From NCBI GenBank assembly GCA_028554645.1, contig JAQOOI010000076.1, forward strand, positions 1,550,001-1,614,000: DNA of 64,000 nucleotides, given 5' to 3'. This document shows, one piece after another, positions 12,553 to 28,976 of the stretch. Positions within the stretch are counted from its first letter, which is position 1, and every line of letters starts with the position of its first letter. The notes beneath the pieces were generated by a model. That model searched no databases and had not been told where the DNA came from. It saw nothing but the letters and a program-made list of their open reading frames with translations. A program made the translations under genes and the position numbers. This stretch comes from Omphalotus guepiniiformis. Lineage: Eukaryota; Basidiomycota; Agaricomycetes; Agaricales; Omphalotaceae.

Positions 12553-15500
12553 CTATGAAACAGGGACGCCACCGAGAGGTTCCAGGAAGCTGGCCAACGC
12601 CCATCCCACAACACCCAAGGCATTTCTGCATAGCAACAAACAATCCTCCCCATCATCAACGTACAGCGGTAGTTTTGGATGTATACTTGGATGTCCAGCC
12701 TCCTGCAATATATCATAAAGATCACCCTTTGCCAGGGTGAAAAAAGGGAAGCTGAAATATGAAACAGCGAGCGGGGGTTTACACGGATGAACGACCCGAC
12801 ACGTATACTTCGCGGGTGTCGACGACCAGCTATGCCTACGCAAGTCCATCTGTGCAGAGAACGGAGCAGATAATAATACATCGGTTTCGGTTTTAAACGA
12901 TGACAAAGTCGAGCTTTCCAAAGACGAGGTTCCCCTCGACGACGAAGGTCTCTGCCTCGAGTTTGAATTTGAGCGTAACGTCTCGCTAAGCTTCTTCCTG
13001 AAACTTGGCTTTCGAGAATTTCGCCCCCTATCATCTTCTGCCGGTGGGAAGAACGAGAAATCCTCCATAGGAGACATCTCAATGACCGGTGGTTTCGATG
13101 ACACATATGATGAAGAGGCGCTAGCGCTCACTGATGAGGCTTTCACGTTCTTGGGTAATGGCATACTCTTCGTGCGCGGGATGGTAACAACTGGTCCCCA
13201 TGCACTCTCGAGGTCCAGTCCACTGATGATTTCGCTCCAGTCATCTGCCGGAGGACGTGGTGGTTTCATTTTCGACTTCTTTTCAGCCTTGCTCGACTTG
13301 CTGGATTTGATACTTTCAGCCTTTGATTCACCGCTGGATTTCCCACCAGGCTTTGAGTCACTATAACCACGCCCCCTCCCTTTGGAGGGTGGAGAGGACG
13401 AGAGGGGATACGGCATGGATACATGCGGTGTATGCGCCGGATCCAGCGAATGTAGCGCATGCATAACACCGATTGTTGCACTACTGCCACTGCCTTTCCT
13501 CGAAGTTGCCGGTGATTGGGATATGGCATATCGAGGAGTCGAGTTAACACTAACTCTGTGTGCCGGTTCTTGATAGAGCTTCCTGGGGTTTGTTATAGAC
13601 AGACGTCTGACGCCCTCATCAACATCCATCCACCTCGCACGCCACACCTCAATCGTTTCTTCGGCACCTGCATTCATCTCTCCTTCAACCCGCAACATCT
13701 CCCACAGATCACCCCATCTATCGCGCATATCCAACCAGAACTGAGTCTGAATATCGGCAAGCCGGCGAATAAACAGTGCTATGCCGCGATGAATAAGCTC
13801 AAGATAACGGGGAAGTTCTTTCGCAAGTTGTCCTCGAAGAGCGAGGTAATTGGTTGAAGCTTCGAGGAGTGCTGGTGGCGGTCGGTTCTTTGCAGACACG
13901 TTCATGGTGAGAAGGTGATAATGGAAAGGCTCTTGCTCGTCCATAGACTCAAGCAATTTGAGAGGCTGCTTCATGGTAGCAACGAGGGTTGCAACCTCGT
14001 TGAGTAGCCTCTCATTAATAGCCTTTTCGAGAGTAACGCACAGCGGTGTGAGTTGTTGCTCCAGCACCATCCTGAAAGCATCAAAAGCATCGCTGCCCTG
14101 AACCTCCGATAGTCCGATGACCTGCGCAAACCCTACAGCCCATATTTTCAGATTCTGAACGACAATGTTCGTCCCCTTGGTCCAATCGACGACGTCCCTC
14201 GCGAATTGCTCAGCAAACACTTCAATCCTCTTCAGCTCTTCCTGCATGCGCTCCACTTTGACCGCCTCGGTGGACCCACTATCCAGCGGTTGCCCCTTTC
14301 GCATGCTCTTTATTTTGCTTAGATTAACTGAAGCCGCGACGGAGATGTTTGGGGCTCCAAGCTTCTTCTTGGGATCCCCCATCAAAACTCCTTTGACAAC
14401 TTCTGCACGTCGCCTCTCCTCGTTCACATTCCGAGCCACATCCTCAATTTTGGCCTTCGCGAGGCGAAGACTTTCCTTGTCAGGATGAGTGTCGGGCGTT
14501 TCATCGAGGATGGCGCCCAGAAGGAGTGGATATTTGAGAAGGCGCTGTACAGGTTTGATGAGTAACGAATGAAGATCCCAGGCGTGTGAGACTGAGGTGG
14601 AGTAGCTACGTGTCTGAGCAAAGTACGCTTCAAGAGCTGGTGTCTTTGGCAAAGATTGTAGATGCTCGTCCGCTGTCCCTTGCCGAGTAATGTAGTATTT
14701 GTATGGTCGCTCCATCTCGGGAGCCTAGAGAGAATGATAAGTTACAGATAAAGACAACAAAGAGAGTAACTCACTTGTTCCAAAAACAGCGCGCCCACAC
14801 GATCTTCGCCCGTTCCTCCTTCTAGCATTGAACCCAACGCCTTCTGCAAGCGATTGCAGACATTATCCGAAAATGTGGCAAGCTCGGCGATATTACTAAA
14901 GATGATCTTGGCATCTTCCCTGCTCATGGGAGGACTTGATGAGCCAGTTGACGAATCTGAGGCTGTAGACATAGTCCTGGAGGATGATGCGGACGAGTGC
15001 GGTGGACTTATAGGTGGAGCATTCGATAGCATTGACTGACCTGTATTTTTTATAATCAGGAAAAAAAGTAGCGCTAACGTGCGTATAAGCTTTACTGACC
15101 AATCGCCAAAGGAAAGTACACGTCTTTCACAAGCGCCAAATCCGATGCATACGCCCTCTCCGATGCCAATAACTCGAGTAATGCATGTTGTCGTTTGGTG
15201 AGTGTCTGAATCTGTTGTCCAAGTGAGGATGTAGAAGAAGCAGCTTCATCGTCCATCGGAGACAAAGCAAGCGGCGACTCTGGACGTAACGGTAAACGCT
15301 TGGCTACTACGGCCTCATCTATAAGGATTGGAAGACTCCTGCTGTGCATCTGCAACGACGATGGCATAGCCCCAGAGTCGATGTCGTCTTCTGTGGAAGA
15401 CGTTGAGATAGAAAGTTTAATAAAAGGCGAAGATTCGGAAGTAAGGGCAGAGTCCGCTGATGGTACGGTAATTACCGATCGCGGTGGGGGAGGTCTGAGT

Positions 15501-15658
15501 GGAGAGCGAGCAGGGATACTTGGTGGAGTAGAGACAATTGGTGAAGATGGAGGAGATGGAGTATCGAGAATCAGGCTGGAAAGTCTATGTTCCGGTGCTG
15601 GACTGACGGTACCCACGCGGCGAGAACGAGGCTGGTCCTCACCTCCAGGAGCTGCCAT
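12553..15658 (-). CDS. Rho guanine nucleotide exchange factor (DH-BAR, C-terminal SH3-like)
   Basis: Three exons (15658-15100, 15040-14775, 14724-12553) join in phase to 999 codons. The N-terminal 150 residues are Ser/Pro-rich. A Dbl-homology domain starts at RQHALLELLASERAYASDL (about residue 153) and includes LIKPVQRLLKYPLLLGAI, the signature helix of Rho GEFs. A BAR-like helical region follows, containing FIRRLADIQTQFWLDMRDRW, then a long basic, Ser-rich tail. The C-terminal 85 residues, with GDLYDILQEAGHPSIHPKLP and NALGVVGWALASFLEPL, look like an SH3-type module. The order resembles animal DNMBP/Tuba, which activates Cdc42 at membranes; a role in polarity or septation is inference. The start is the first ATG after a likely 5' UTR intron whose acceptor lies near 15,680; an upstream coding exon is not excluded. 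Confidence 0.88.
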
Positions 15659-18033
15659 TGGACGGAAGAAGATTTGGGGTCGACTGAAATAAATCAATCA
15701 CAGAGCTCCGGAAAAACCCCTCCAGAAGCTCAGAATGTAAGATGGGAGCAGTAAGTTGTTCTGGTGACCTGCCTATAGAGAAACAAGTCGTCGTGTCAGC
15801 GCCGCATACCCATGACAGCAGATTATAAGAGCTTGAAAAACTTGAGAAGCAGCGAAGTAAAACTCACGTATACGCACCTAAAAGAGAGCCTGATTATAGC
15901 CGCTTTTCTCGACAGTCCCCCTCACTTCAAAGCCCCTGACTCTGTTCAACGAGACACGTGCAAGGTCTCGTAGGTTCGGCGCCACTTGAAGTATAGGTTG
16001 CAGAAGATAGCGAAAGAAAAATACAGTTTCTTGCTGTTGCGACTGCGGGAGGAAGAGAACGAATCGACGCCAGCGACAGCGAATCCGCTGCTGCTAAGAA
16101 TGGGATCGCAGATTGGAGAGAACGATCATGTGTGTTTCGCATAATTCCAATGACGCCGGTTTGAATCAGCCGGTCGGCCTACGCCGCTCCGAAGGCTGAG
16201 CTCAAGCGAGCCCCATGCAGAACCAATAAGACCGTCGACGGAATACAACGTTGACCAGCAAAAGATTTTACAAAGACTGGTCGCCATGTCTTTGACCAAG
16301 TCGCAGAGAGAAAAAGCGTAAAATATGATGGTCGCCTGGCAATGTTTGACAACATATCATAACTCGGCATTTTGAGAACTCTCGGGAAGCCTATATCGCA
16401 AGAGAACTCGGTCATGGAACGGTGGCCAGCGGTGGCCCCGTCTGTATTCAGCATGAAACAATCTATCATTAATGCAGCCCCATGAACTCACCGCAACCGG
16501 TGCAGCGATGTCTACGACATATTTCGCACTGAGGTGATATTATTAACTGGATCATCTACATCCCTTGATCATCGAAAGATGTTAGGTACAGTATATGGCA
16601 AAGACTCAGAGAAAACTTACATGATCCTCTTCATGCCATAAGTCCCCCTTGACCAAGTTCCCCGAGTGATGACGGAAATCCTGAAGAACCAAACCAAGTA
16701 GCATTAGTATATGCGCCAAAAACCCATATCGTCGACCTCATTCGAGAGACAGATGTGATGGTTAAGTACAAATGGCTGACTCAGTATCTGCCTACTAGCC
16801 AAATTCCATTCCAATTGTCTTCTTATTGTCAATCTCTTGACATTTCAAATATCCAACATTATCGCTCAAAAGCCTTACCTCGCAGATCATATACATCTGC
16901 CTTTCATAGATATGAAAAACCGGTCAGATGTGCAAAGGCTAGGACGACAAGAAGATCGAGAAACAGAAACGGAAGTTCAGTTGTTTCAACGCGAACGCGT
17001 TGCTTGCTCGTGTTTGCGACACGTGACGAGACAATATTCGGCAACTCTCCGGTCGCGCTTGGGAGTCGCGCCCGGAAGCTCCAGATTGCGCCACACCTCC
17101 TGAGAAATATTTCAGAATCATTGTGAAAATACCGGCAAGATACCTATTTGCTTGTAAACTAAACCCATTTACTCTCTTTCCTGTTAATACTATAATGATC
17201 GGGTCCGACCAAGCCCGATACTGGGCGACGGGCGTACATGTATCAGTCCAGATGCTAACAGGACTCGCCTCGACGCAAAATATATTCCTTCTAATCCCAT
17301 TACACTTCCTCTTGATCCTTTCTGATCGTCTTTCAGAGCACAGAATTACACGAACTTGCCTACCTGGCGGTCCTTCCAATACCCAGGCACGAGCAGATGA
17401 CTGTCTCACGAGTGCTGGAAGGTGTGCTGGACTGACCTGATTCTAACTCCATATGTACATACATTAAGCCCTAGGCATCTGGGCCTACAACCGGTACCTT
17501 TCATTAAGAGTGACGTGTTTGCTCTGGCTCTGGGACTTTGGAACCCCGAAGGCCAATCAAAGGAATTGGTGAATTGAGGACTCAGCAGGAAAAACACATG
17601 CCATGTACCTCCGCAGCACCTTGTCCCAGAAAACCACCCACGGGTATTCCTATGTAGGCTGGACACGTCGAAAGATATTCTCTCGATAGGTATGATAGGT
17701 ATGAGAGAGCTTATATACGGACAGGTAAATTCTCTCAAAATTGCTCTCACGAATACCCCCTCGAAAGGGCCTCGTCATTCGTGGGCAACCGCAATCGCCG
17801 TCGGAGCATAAAAATATGTCTGGCCTCCAAACATATCACTTCGGAGGGAGGTCCTGACTAGCTTTAAAACGTTAAATATATCCACCCAATGCCCCCGAAA
17901 ATAGCTTCGAGGGGCTCAGGAAAACTAGCAATGATAGTACTGTACTTACACACAAACAGCTCTTCTCTCCGAAGCTTCTCCGGGCCTTTTTTAGTTAAAA
18001 GTTTCTAGCCTCCCCCCAGTAAGCTTCCAAGCT
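15659..18033. other. 2.4 kb intergenic region
   Basis: Lies upstream of the Rho GEF and downstream of PMR1, so it should contain the GEF promoter, a probable 5' UTR intron (minus strand, T-rich tract and AG near 15,678) and the PMR1 3' UTR. Open frames here are short and show no family motif. No repeat or RNA gene recognised. Confidence 0.5.
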
Positions 18034-22066
<4,033 letters not shown>

Positions 22067-22410
22067 CTATCCAGTAAAGTGTCTTCAAGTAGAATTGTTC
22101 TTTGCGAGTCCAGTTGAGGTTGTCTCCCGTCCTCAAGGCTCTTGTCGTAGCTGTGTCCTCGGTAGTTTAATCACGAATGACTACGCGAATTTCCGTTTTC
22201 ATGAAATCTTGACACGTCGTGGTGGAAAGCGGTGTTCTGTATGTCAAACACCCCTAAACCAAATAATTGATCGGTTCCGGGAGCAAAAGGAGATTACCCC
22301 GTGGCTGTGTTCTTCTAATATGCCTGGGCTCGGCAAGCTCGAACTTCAACATAAGAGTGAATACACTATGGAATTGTCGACACCATATGTGCTCTGTGTT
22401 CTACACAAAC
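22067..22410. other. PMR1 upstream region
   Basis: This is 344 bp between the PMR1 start and the 3' end of the next minus-strand gene. It should contain the PMR1 promoter and the neighbour's terminator. No gene seen. Confidence 0.5.
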
Positions 22411-23715
22411 TCAATTCTCTAACGCCGCTGCTAACCTCTCTATCTCCGCATCGTCGAAACACCAGGACATTAAGAACGGTTCAGTCAAAGCGATCAATGT
22501 CGCCGGTGACACTGGTCTCACAGTCAAACCAGACGCTTCTCTTTCTCTCCCACTCGCACCACCATTCATATTCAGAATCTGCTTACATCTCTCCCCTGCG
22601 GCATTAGAAGTTTCCGTGGGATACAAATCAGCATCGACCGTGAATTCGAGGTCCTTCGCCGCCCAGTCAAGGAGGGGAGAGCTATTGGACAGTGATGCTG
22701 GACTAGAATAGGTATTCTCTCGAGAATAGTTCTATGAAGAGAAGAACATGGTGTGAGTTTCAACAACCAGGAAGATTCTTAACGATACCAACATCCGTCT
22801 CAGCCGACCACCCCACTCGATTCGAAGCTAACACTGCGCCACTGGTCACAGACGACGTAGGTCGTATCCCGTGCCAATCCAGAGAATCTGTGCAACCAAC
22901 GCCTGTCAACCCACTAAAGTACAAATCAAAACGAATATTTTACCCATCGACCCTTGCGGTCTTTCACTCGCTTCAATCAACGAATTCAACATATCCCTGT
23001 GATGCGCTGCGTGAGCTTGCGGAACTGGCGCGACTATCGGTACACTCGTCTTCGTAGCTATCCTTCCATTCGAGCTCAAGCTGCTAGGATACCCCATCGT
23101 ATTCACGGACCCTAAAGTGTGAACGCTGCGTTCTCTTGCCTTAGGCTTCTCCTCAGGCAGATGTTGACCAGAGCCAGGGCCAGAACCAGAACCAGAAGCG
23201 TTGTTGTGATTTTGCGATTGTCCCAGGCCATTACCAAGGTACACCGGCTGATGGAAGAAAAGTCCAGGTCTTCGAGCTTGCGAAGAGGATGTCCCAAGTT
23301 CATCGTCCACGCCAAATAAGCTAGATATCGGATTCGTTGAACTGTAACCACCGTCACCACCACGACTCTGGAATGAAGGCTCTGAAACACCAGGTACTTG
23401 CGCGCGATTGTAGTTGGATGCGAAGGTCCGATCCCGTCTGCCATGGTCGTATGGGTGAAACCTTCGTGAGGCTTCGCGAGTTGCATCGGGTATATGCGCG
23501 CGGAGCATCTCCAACAAACGAGAGGGTTGATTTGGAACTTCACGGTGTTCGAACTGTATGCCATTGTAGGACCTTCGTTCCAAACCTCCAGACTCCTTGA
23601 AAAGGTCTGGATCGAGGTTTTGCTGGTTGTATCCATATATTGGGCGATTGTTTTGATGATACGTAGGTAGTCCATACCCAAATGCAGGTTCTGACTTTGA
23701 TGACGTAGAGGACAT
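22411..23715 (-). CDS. Hypothetical protein, low-complexity, three exons
   Basis: Exons 23715-22944, 22887-22784 and 22731-22411 join in phase to 399 codons, starting MSSTSSKSEPAFGYGLPTYH. The middle is rich in Ser, Gly, Asn and Gln (a GSGSGPGSG run) and likely disordered. More ordered pieces are RLLEMLRAHIPDATREASRR near residues 60-80, a central DSLDWHGIRPTSS, and the C-terminus with FLMSWCFDDAEIERLAAALE. The second intron uses a GTTAAG donor, and phase supports it. I do not recognise the family. Head-to-tail with PMR1 downstream and the aldo-keto reductase upstream gives no functional hint. An in-frame ATG 225 nt upstream exists but the extra sequence looks like 5' UTR. Confidence 0.75.
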
Positions 23716-24019
23716 CTTGATACGAGCAGAGCAGAGTAGATACCAATGATTGAATGATTGGTAGAAGAATAAAAGTGAAATTCGAACCTCGGAATCAAAT
23801 GCGTAAGGAGAAAGAAGACGAGATGGCGGTTGAATGGGGCAAAGTAGGGCAAAGCATGTGATCGCGACACCTCTTGCACTGCTCAATGAATCAGCCACCG
23901 CGATACAATCATCAATAATGATATTTGGATTCTTGATCATCTAATATAGAGGTACAGCAACATTATTTTGTACACTTCTTCAACGGAAATTGCTCTACTT
24001 CGAATGAGGGTGTAACAAC
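23716..24019. other. Intergenic region
   Basis: About 300 bp between the aldo-keto reductase 3' end and the start of the hypothetical gene, both on the minus strand. It presumably holds the promoter of the latter. Nothing else is seen. Confidence 0.45.
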
Positions 24020-25369
24020 TCATGCCCCGATGTTGACCTTGTGGTGAGCAACCTGCTCTTCGGGCTCGTTCCAGATGTTGATATCCCAGCGAGGCTTGTA
24101 TCCGTAAGGGATGTTGAACCTTAAAGCGAACAATTGTAAGTCTTCACGAAAAGCTGATGTGACGAAAAACTAACCTCGTGTGGTTGTTCTTTCCAACAGC
24201 GCTAACAATCTCGTAATCTTCTTTGCTCAACTGAACTTGCTGGAAGTTTGACTTGATACGCTCCTCCTGAACACTCTTCGGGATCACGGAGTAGCCGCGG
24301 TAGACACCCCATGCAATAAGCACTTGAGCGGGAGTGGCATTCAGCCTCTTAGCGATCTCGATAACCTCAGGGTAGTCAGTGAGCTTTGGCTTGCCAACCA
24401 CTGCACATATAATCAGCCACTCTTCAAGGAGAAAGCCAAAGCAAATCTTACAGTTGTTTCCAAGGGGACTGTAGGCAGTGAGGTGAATGCCCTTCTCCTT
24501 AGCGTAAGCAACGAGCTCGTCTTGGGGAAGAAGAGGGTGTGCTTCAATCTGATTAACAGCCTGCATTTGATCAAGTCAGAGGAAGTTTCACAGGAGCGGA
24601 TATTCGTGGGTGGCTCACAGGGACTACACCAGTAGCCTTGATGATGCCCTCAAGATGCTCAACAGAGAAGTTGGAGACACCAACGGCTCTGACCTGACCG
24701 TACGGGCCTTAGTAACACGCTGGATCAAACTAATCGTGCAGCCACATACCTTGGACTTCGGTAGCGCAATCACGGCTTTCCAGGTCTCTACCAGCGTCGT
24801 CTCTAGGTCCAACTCGACTTCACCTTCCTTGGAAGGATGAGAAGGGAATAAGCCCCTTCCGGAACCAAAGGCGACCGGCCAATGAATCACTACAAGTGGC
24901 GTGAGTCCGCGAATACTCCGATATGTAACCTTATACGACTTACAGTACAAATCAAGATAGTCAGTGCCAATTTGCTGGAGCGTCTCATCGAGTTCCTTCT
25001 CTACGAGCTCAGGCTTGTGCGAAGAGTTCCATAGTTTGGAAGTGATGAAAAGCTCCTCCCGCTTGACAACGGAGGGAATGACTTTCTTCAACGCAGCACC
25101 GACCTCGTCCTGATTTTCGTAGATCCTGGCGAGATCGAGGTGACGATAGCCATTGCGAACGGCGATTTCAACCTACACAAATAACCAATGAGTAAATGAC
25201 TAGTATTGAGACGTTTTCCGAGGACGCGTAGTGGACGCGTCGGAAGAAAGAACTTAAGAAAGAAACTCACAGCGTTCTCGACCTCCTTGGGCTTGGAAAG
25301 CCAGGTTCCGAGACCGATCTGGTTGATGTTAGCTCCAGAGTTGAGAGTGAGAGTTTTGGCGAGAGACAT
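24020..25369 (-). CDS. Aldo-keto reductase (NADP-dependent)
   Basis: Seven exons (25369-25271, 25172-24944, 24889-24750, 24693-24619, 24560-24452, 24400-24175, 24119-24020) join in phase to 326 codons, the normal length for the family. The catalytic tetrad is present: Asp46 and Tyr51 in LDLARIYEN, Lys79 in ITSKLW, His112 in LIHWP. The cofactor side shows [35 protein letters not shown] and [14 protein letters not shown], the last being the NADP-binding loop. It is closest in type to fungal glycerol dehydrogenase/Gcy1-like enzymes that reduce aldehydes. The substrate is not decided by sequence. Cytosolic, no targeting signal. Confidence 0.93.
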
Positions 25370-26598
25370 AGTAACGAAGAAAGAAACAAGTTTTTAGAGT
25401 TATCTTCTCTCATCTCATCCTTTATACCCTCGTTGGGGTCCGGACCGCAATTCGGACCGAAATGACGCACAAAAACCATCACCAGATTTGCAAGCAGAAC
25501 GCAATTGGCACATCTTCGAGGCTCACAGGTTGGAAATCCGACGCTCCTAAATAGATATCTGATCATCATGTAGCTGTCAAGCTGGGAGATGGCATATCCG
25601 GACTGACAAAGGAGAACAACAAAGTAAGCGCGTAAAAGCATGCACGGCTCCAATGTCGTCTCCCAAGAGCTCATAAGCTGCTTCCAAGCATGTGCATTAT
25701 CGCAAAGCATACTGAAAAGCAAAAAAAAAAAAGGAGAAATAATCGATTAGACAGAATCAATAGAAGTACGTTACATGGACGAGGGTACGACTGGGTACGA
25801 GGAGGAGGGCAGGAGGAGGGTAAAGTAAAAATTGAAATAGCAGATCTGATCAGATGCCACTTCCCCCACTTCCTTTTGCAGCCAATGATAGGGTTAGGGT
25901 TAGCACTGCCAGCCGGCGAAAAAAAGAGCCCACCCAGCCAGAGTGGCCGATGTGGGACAGGAAAATATTGAGACGGTGCATGAACCTGAGCCCATACAAA
26001 CCGCAGAAACTCTCTGTAAGGACAAGGTCGCCGTGCTATGAAGAGTCTCCACGGCCCACAAACCGCGATACATGAAGGGGCCTGTGCCATCAAGGTAAGT
26101 ATGAGTTGTTCAAATGTCCTCCAACTCCTTATATACTCCACACCGTGCGCACGGGCCAGGTGGTGTTGTTTGGTTGGTCGTGATCAAAGGTGACTACATA
26201 TTAGTTTACAGTCCCTCATACTGGTGTCATGATATGATTGGAAAGGTTCATAAAACAATCAATCGTACAATTCAATAGTAAAAGCAGTAAAAATTACAAC
26301 AGTCAATCAAGGTATGAATATTGGAGCAGAGGGTATGAACTAAAGCACTAAATAGCACAACAAGACAGCAAAAATGGGTCGACGTAAGTAGATGGTAGAT
26401 GCCAGTGATAAATCATAAACCGTATGACGGAACGGTAAGTTGGAGATACAGTGTGGGGCGAGGGTGTGAGTGTGATGATGCAATGTCAATGCAGAGGGGA
26501 ATGACGTGAGATGAGACGCGAGATGAGTGTAACGATACAAGACTACAAGCACAGAGGGATAGAGAAAAAAGAAGACCAGCAGAGAAAGCAACAAGAGT
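25370..26598. other. 1.2 kb region upstream of the aldo-keto reductase
   Basis: It contains the reductase promoter and the 3' UTR of the membrane-protein gene. A telomere-like 15 bp TTAGGG run lies at 25,889-25,903 and an A12 run near 25,720. A minus-strand open frame of about 150 codons across 25,671-26,141 has no recognisable motif and I do not call it a gene. Confidence 0.5.
25889..25903 (+). repeat. Interstitial telomere-like repeat (TTAGGG)n
   Basis: The sequence tagggttagggttag is two and a half TTAGGG units, the telomeric repeat of most filamentous fungi. In reverse it reads CTAACCCTAACCCTA, like a telobox. It may be a relic of repair or a binding site for a telobox factor. Confidence 0.6.
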
Positions 26599-28976
26599 CT
26601 AAACGACTCCTCGAGGTGGGATATCATCGTCTTCGACATCCAGTAAATCTATAGGTGACGTGAAAGTCATGACCTACATAAATGATTAGCCACGTTAGAA
26701 CTCGAGTTCAACCTGTCCCCCGTTGCATGAAGGCACTCCACTCACATACGGATGTACGAAACTCCCATTATGTGGCGTCAAAGCCGGAGCTTCCTCAATA
26801 CCCATCGTTGGCGGTCGAATACCATGCGCAACATGCGGTATCACCACAATTCCCGTATTAACTCTCTTCTGCCTCCGCCTATCATGATCATCAAAACTAT
26901 CCGCGTCCCCATCGTCCCAATACGGAGGCTCAACGCTCCGGTTCCTCTTTCTTCTCTGTTGCTGCAAGTAGTCGCGCTGACGAGGAAAAGGTGGCAAACA
27001 ATCTTCAGATCTCATCTCCAAAGCCATATCATCTTCTTCTGCCCCACTCGACCGTTTTGTCCCAGGTTGGGATTTCCGCACTGCCGGCGGTGGGACGGGT
27101 ATATTCTCGGGATCAGAGTCGTACTCTGGCGTGGCCTCACCTTCGTAAGATCTATGTCCAGATCCCTGCGAGAACGACCGGCGGTGCTGACCGTAGGGAA
27201 TTGAATGTTGTCCTGGAAAGTGAAAGCCGTTCATCCGAGAGCCGTACATTTGTGACCGGGAATGACGAATTGTCGATTTGGGTGAGAGGGGTGAGGAGAC
27301 ATGTCTTTCATGATGGTAATCAGGGAGAGGGGAAGTCATATCTGGAGGCTTGTCAACGCTTTGAGTCGAAGATAATTTTGCTCTATATCCTGATTCCCGG
27401 GTGATGGAACGCGGGAAGAATATCTGTTTTTTTGTAATCGGTCAGTATTCAAGGGCGGGAGTTGCCAGGAAGAACTGACGAGGAAGGTGATGGACGATGA
27501 TACAAAGCAACCAATACCGCCCAACATACAGAGCAGGTCTGCAAAAACTGTATAAGGTCACGTAAGAGTGAGAAAAATTCTAGTGGGGCTGACCTGAAGT
27601 AGCTCTGGAAATCGAAACCGGTTGATTAAACCGTATGGAAGGTCAGACAATATCTGTGACTCACGGATTGCGCACGATGATATGAGATCCACGAAGGCCA
27701 TCCAGAGCCAGTGTCAGCAGAGAGAAGTTGAAAAGGAAGCGGAAGATGATGCGTATTATCTAAAGAGTAATCAATTTTAGAACATCACCAAAGGCACTGA
27801 GTAACTGACATTGAGTTGATAGAACGTCGCCAGCCGTACCACAACGTCCGGCTCAGCACCCTCAAACTTGACATGCCGAATGAAAGCAGGAAACCGCGCT
27901 AGAACATAAACGAAACATAGCGTTGTTGCTGAACCAGCCGATGACCCCGAAAGAAAGATCCAAGCGAAGCACTAAAAAGGGCGCAGCTCGTCATGGGATG
28001 GGGTGTCATGATATGCGAAAGTTCACTCTTACTGTTTCCACGTTGTTTCTCCGCACTAGAACGACTATAAGCATTCCCAAAATTGCAGTCATACTCCCTG
28101 GTGTACGATTGAATTGAGAATGATATCTACGCGTCGTAGAAAGGGAGACACACCGATATACCAAACTCTAAACTCCCAACTCTGGAACCAGTCACGTTTA
28201 GTGGGTCCTTGATGTAATACGAACAGCCAAAACGTGAGTTCTACAGGGAAGGAACAAGGGTAATTAGCATCGAAATCTCATGATGTTGATTACCGCACCT
28301 TCAAGATGAGTGACACTATACAGGGAGGGTGAATGGATGAACAGAGATGAGGCAACCGCGTACGCACAGTTCAAAAGCCCAAGCTGACGCCAAGACAAAG
28401 TAGATAGGTAAAAGCCATTTCGTTGAGGAATTCGACCAGTCCACAAACGGTCGCGGTGTTACTGAGGGAATGGAACGAATTAACACAGGCTGGGGGGAAA
28501 CTGCAGAGATACACACTGTCTCCTCGAGCGTCAGTATCGATATATCCTGCGGAGATAGGAGAATGAGTATTGGCGACTCTACGCGAATTCCAGAGGTTAT
28601 GCACCTTCTTTATAGGAGAGAACTGCCATTGTGAGTGAGAACACCATAAGTAACGGCACCGTCGCTAGATACGAGTACCTGTGACACAGATACTCAGCCA
28701 GATGTCAACTGAAACCGAAGAAACAAGAATTAGACGCACGTCATGACTCTTTTGAACGCCCCAGGCTGTCGCCCTGAACTCCACTTTACGCATTGGAACT
28801 TATCATAGTAGTACAAGTGAACCACGAGGAACACTTGAAACTTTCAAAATTCACCAAGTTCGCGCAGCATCAGCAAATGATTTCGAGATCAGGCAAGTAA
28901 GTAGCCCTGGAGAAAGACTCACTAAGCATGCTAGTATAGACCACAGAAGATATGCAGCCGGTGAGAAACCGCCCAT
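26599..28976 (-). CDS. Polytopic membrane protein, about eight helices, disordered C-terminal tail
   Basis: A chain of about a dozen exons starts at the ATG of MGGFSPAAYLLWSILACL. Hydrophobic helices follow in order: FQVFLVVHLYYYDKF, SYLATVPLLMVFSLTMAVL, KWLLPIYFVLASAWAFELV, LTFWLFVLHQG, VWYIGSMTAILGMLIVVLV, FAWIFLSGSSAGSATTLCF, IIRIIFRFLFNFSLLTLAL and LLCMLGGIGCFVSSSITFLI. Polar conserved loops such as CVKWSSGRQPGAFKRVMT and RDWFQSWEFR lie between. The last 240 residues form a Ser, Pro and Arg-rich tail ending SPIDLLDVEDDDIPP. Total length is about 540 residues. The pattern is that of a conserved but uncharacterised agaricomycete family. Topology resembles a receptor with a long regulatory tail, but no receptor or transporter signature is visible. 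Splice phases agree at every junction checked. Function is unknown. Confidence 0.8.

Noticed and set aside
22095..22607. 170-codon plus-strand frame opposite PMR1 upstream region
   Set aside because: Starts at TTG, overlaps the antisense of a spliced minus-strand exon, no motif.
25671..26141. Minus-strand open frame of about 156 codons
   Set aside because: No recognisable motif, composition unlike the neighbours, and it includes the telomere-like run and a poly-A/T tract.
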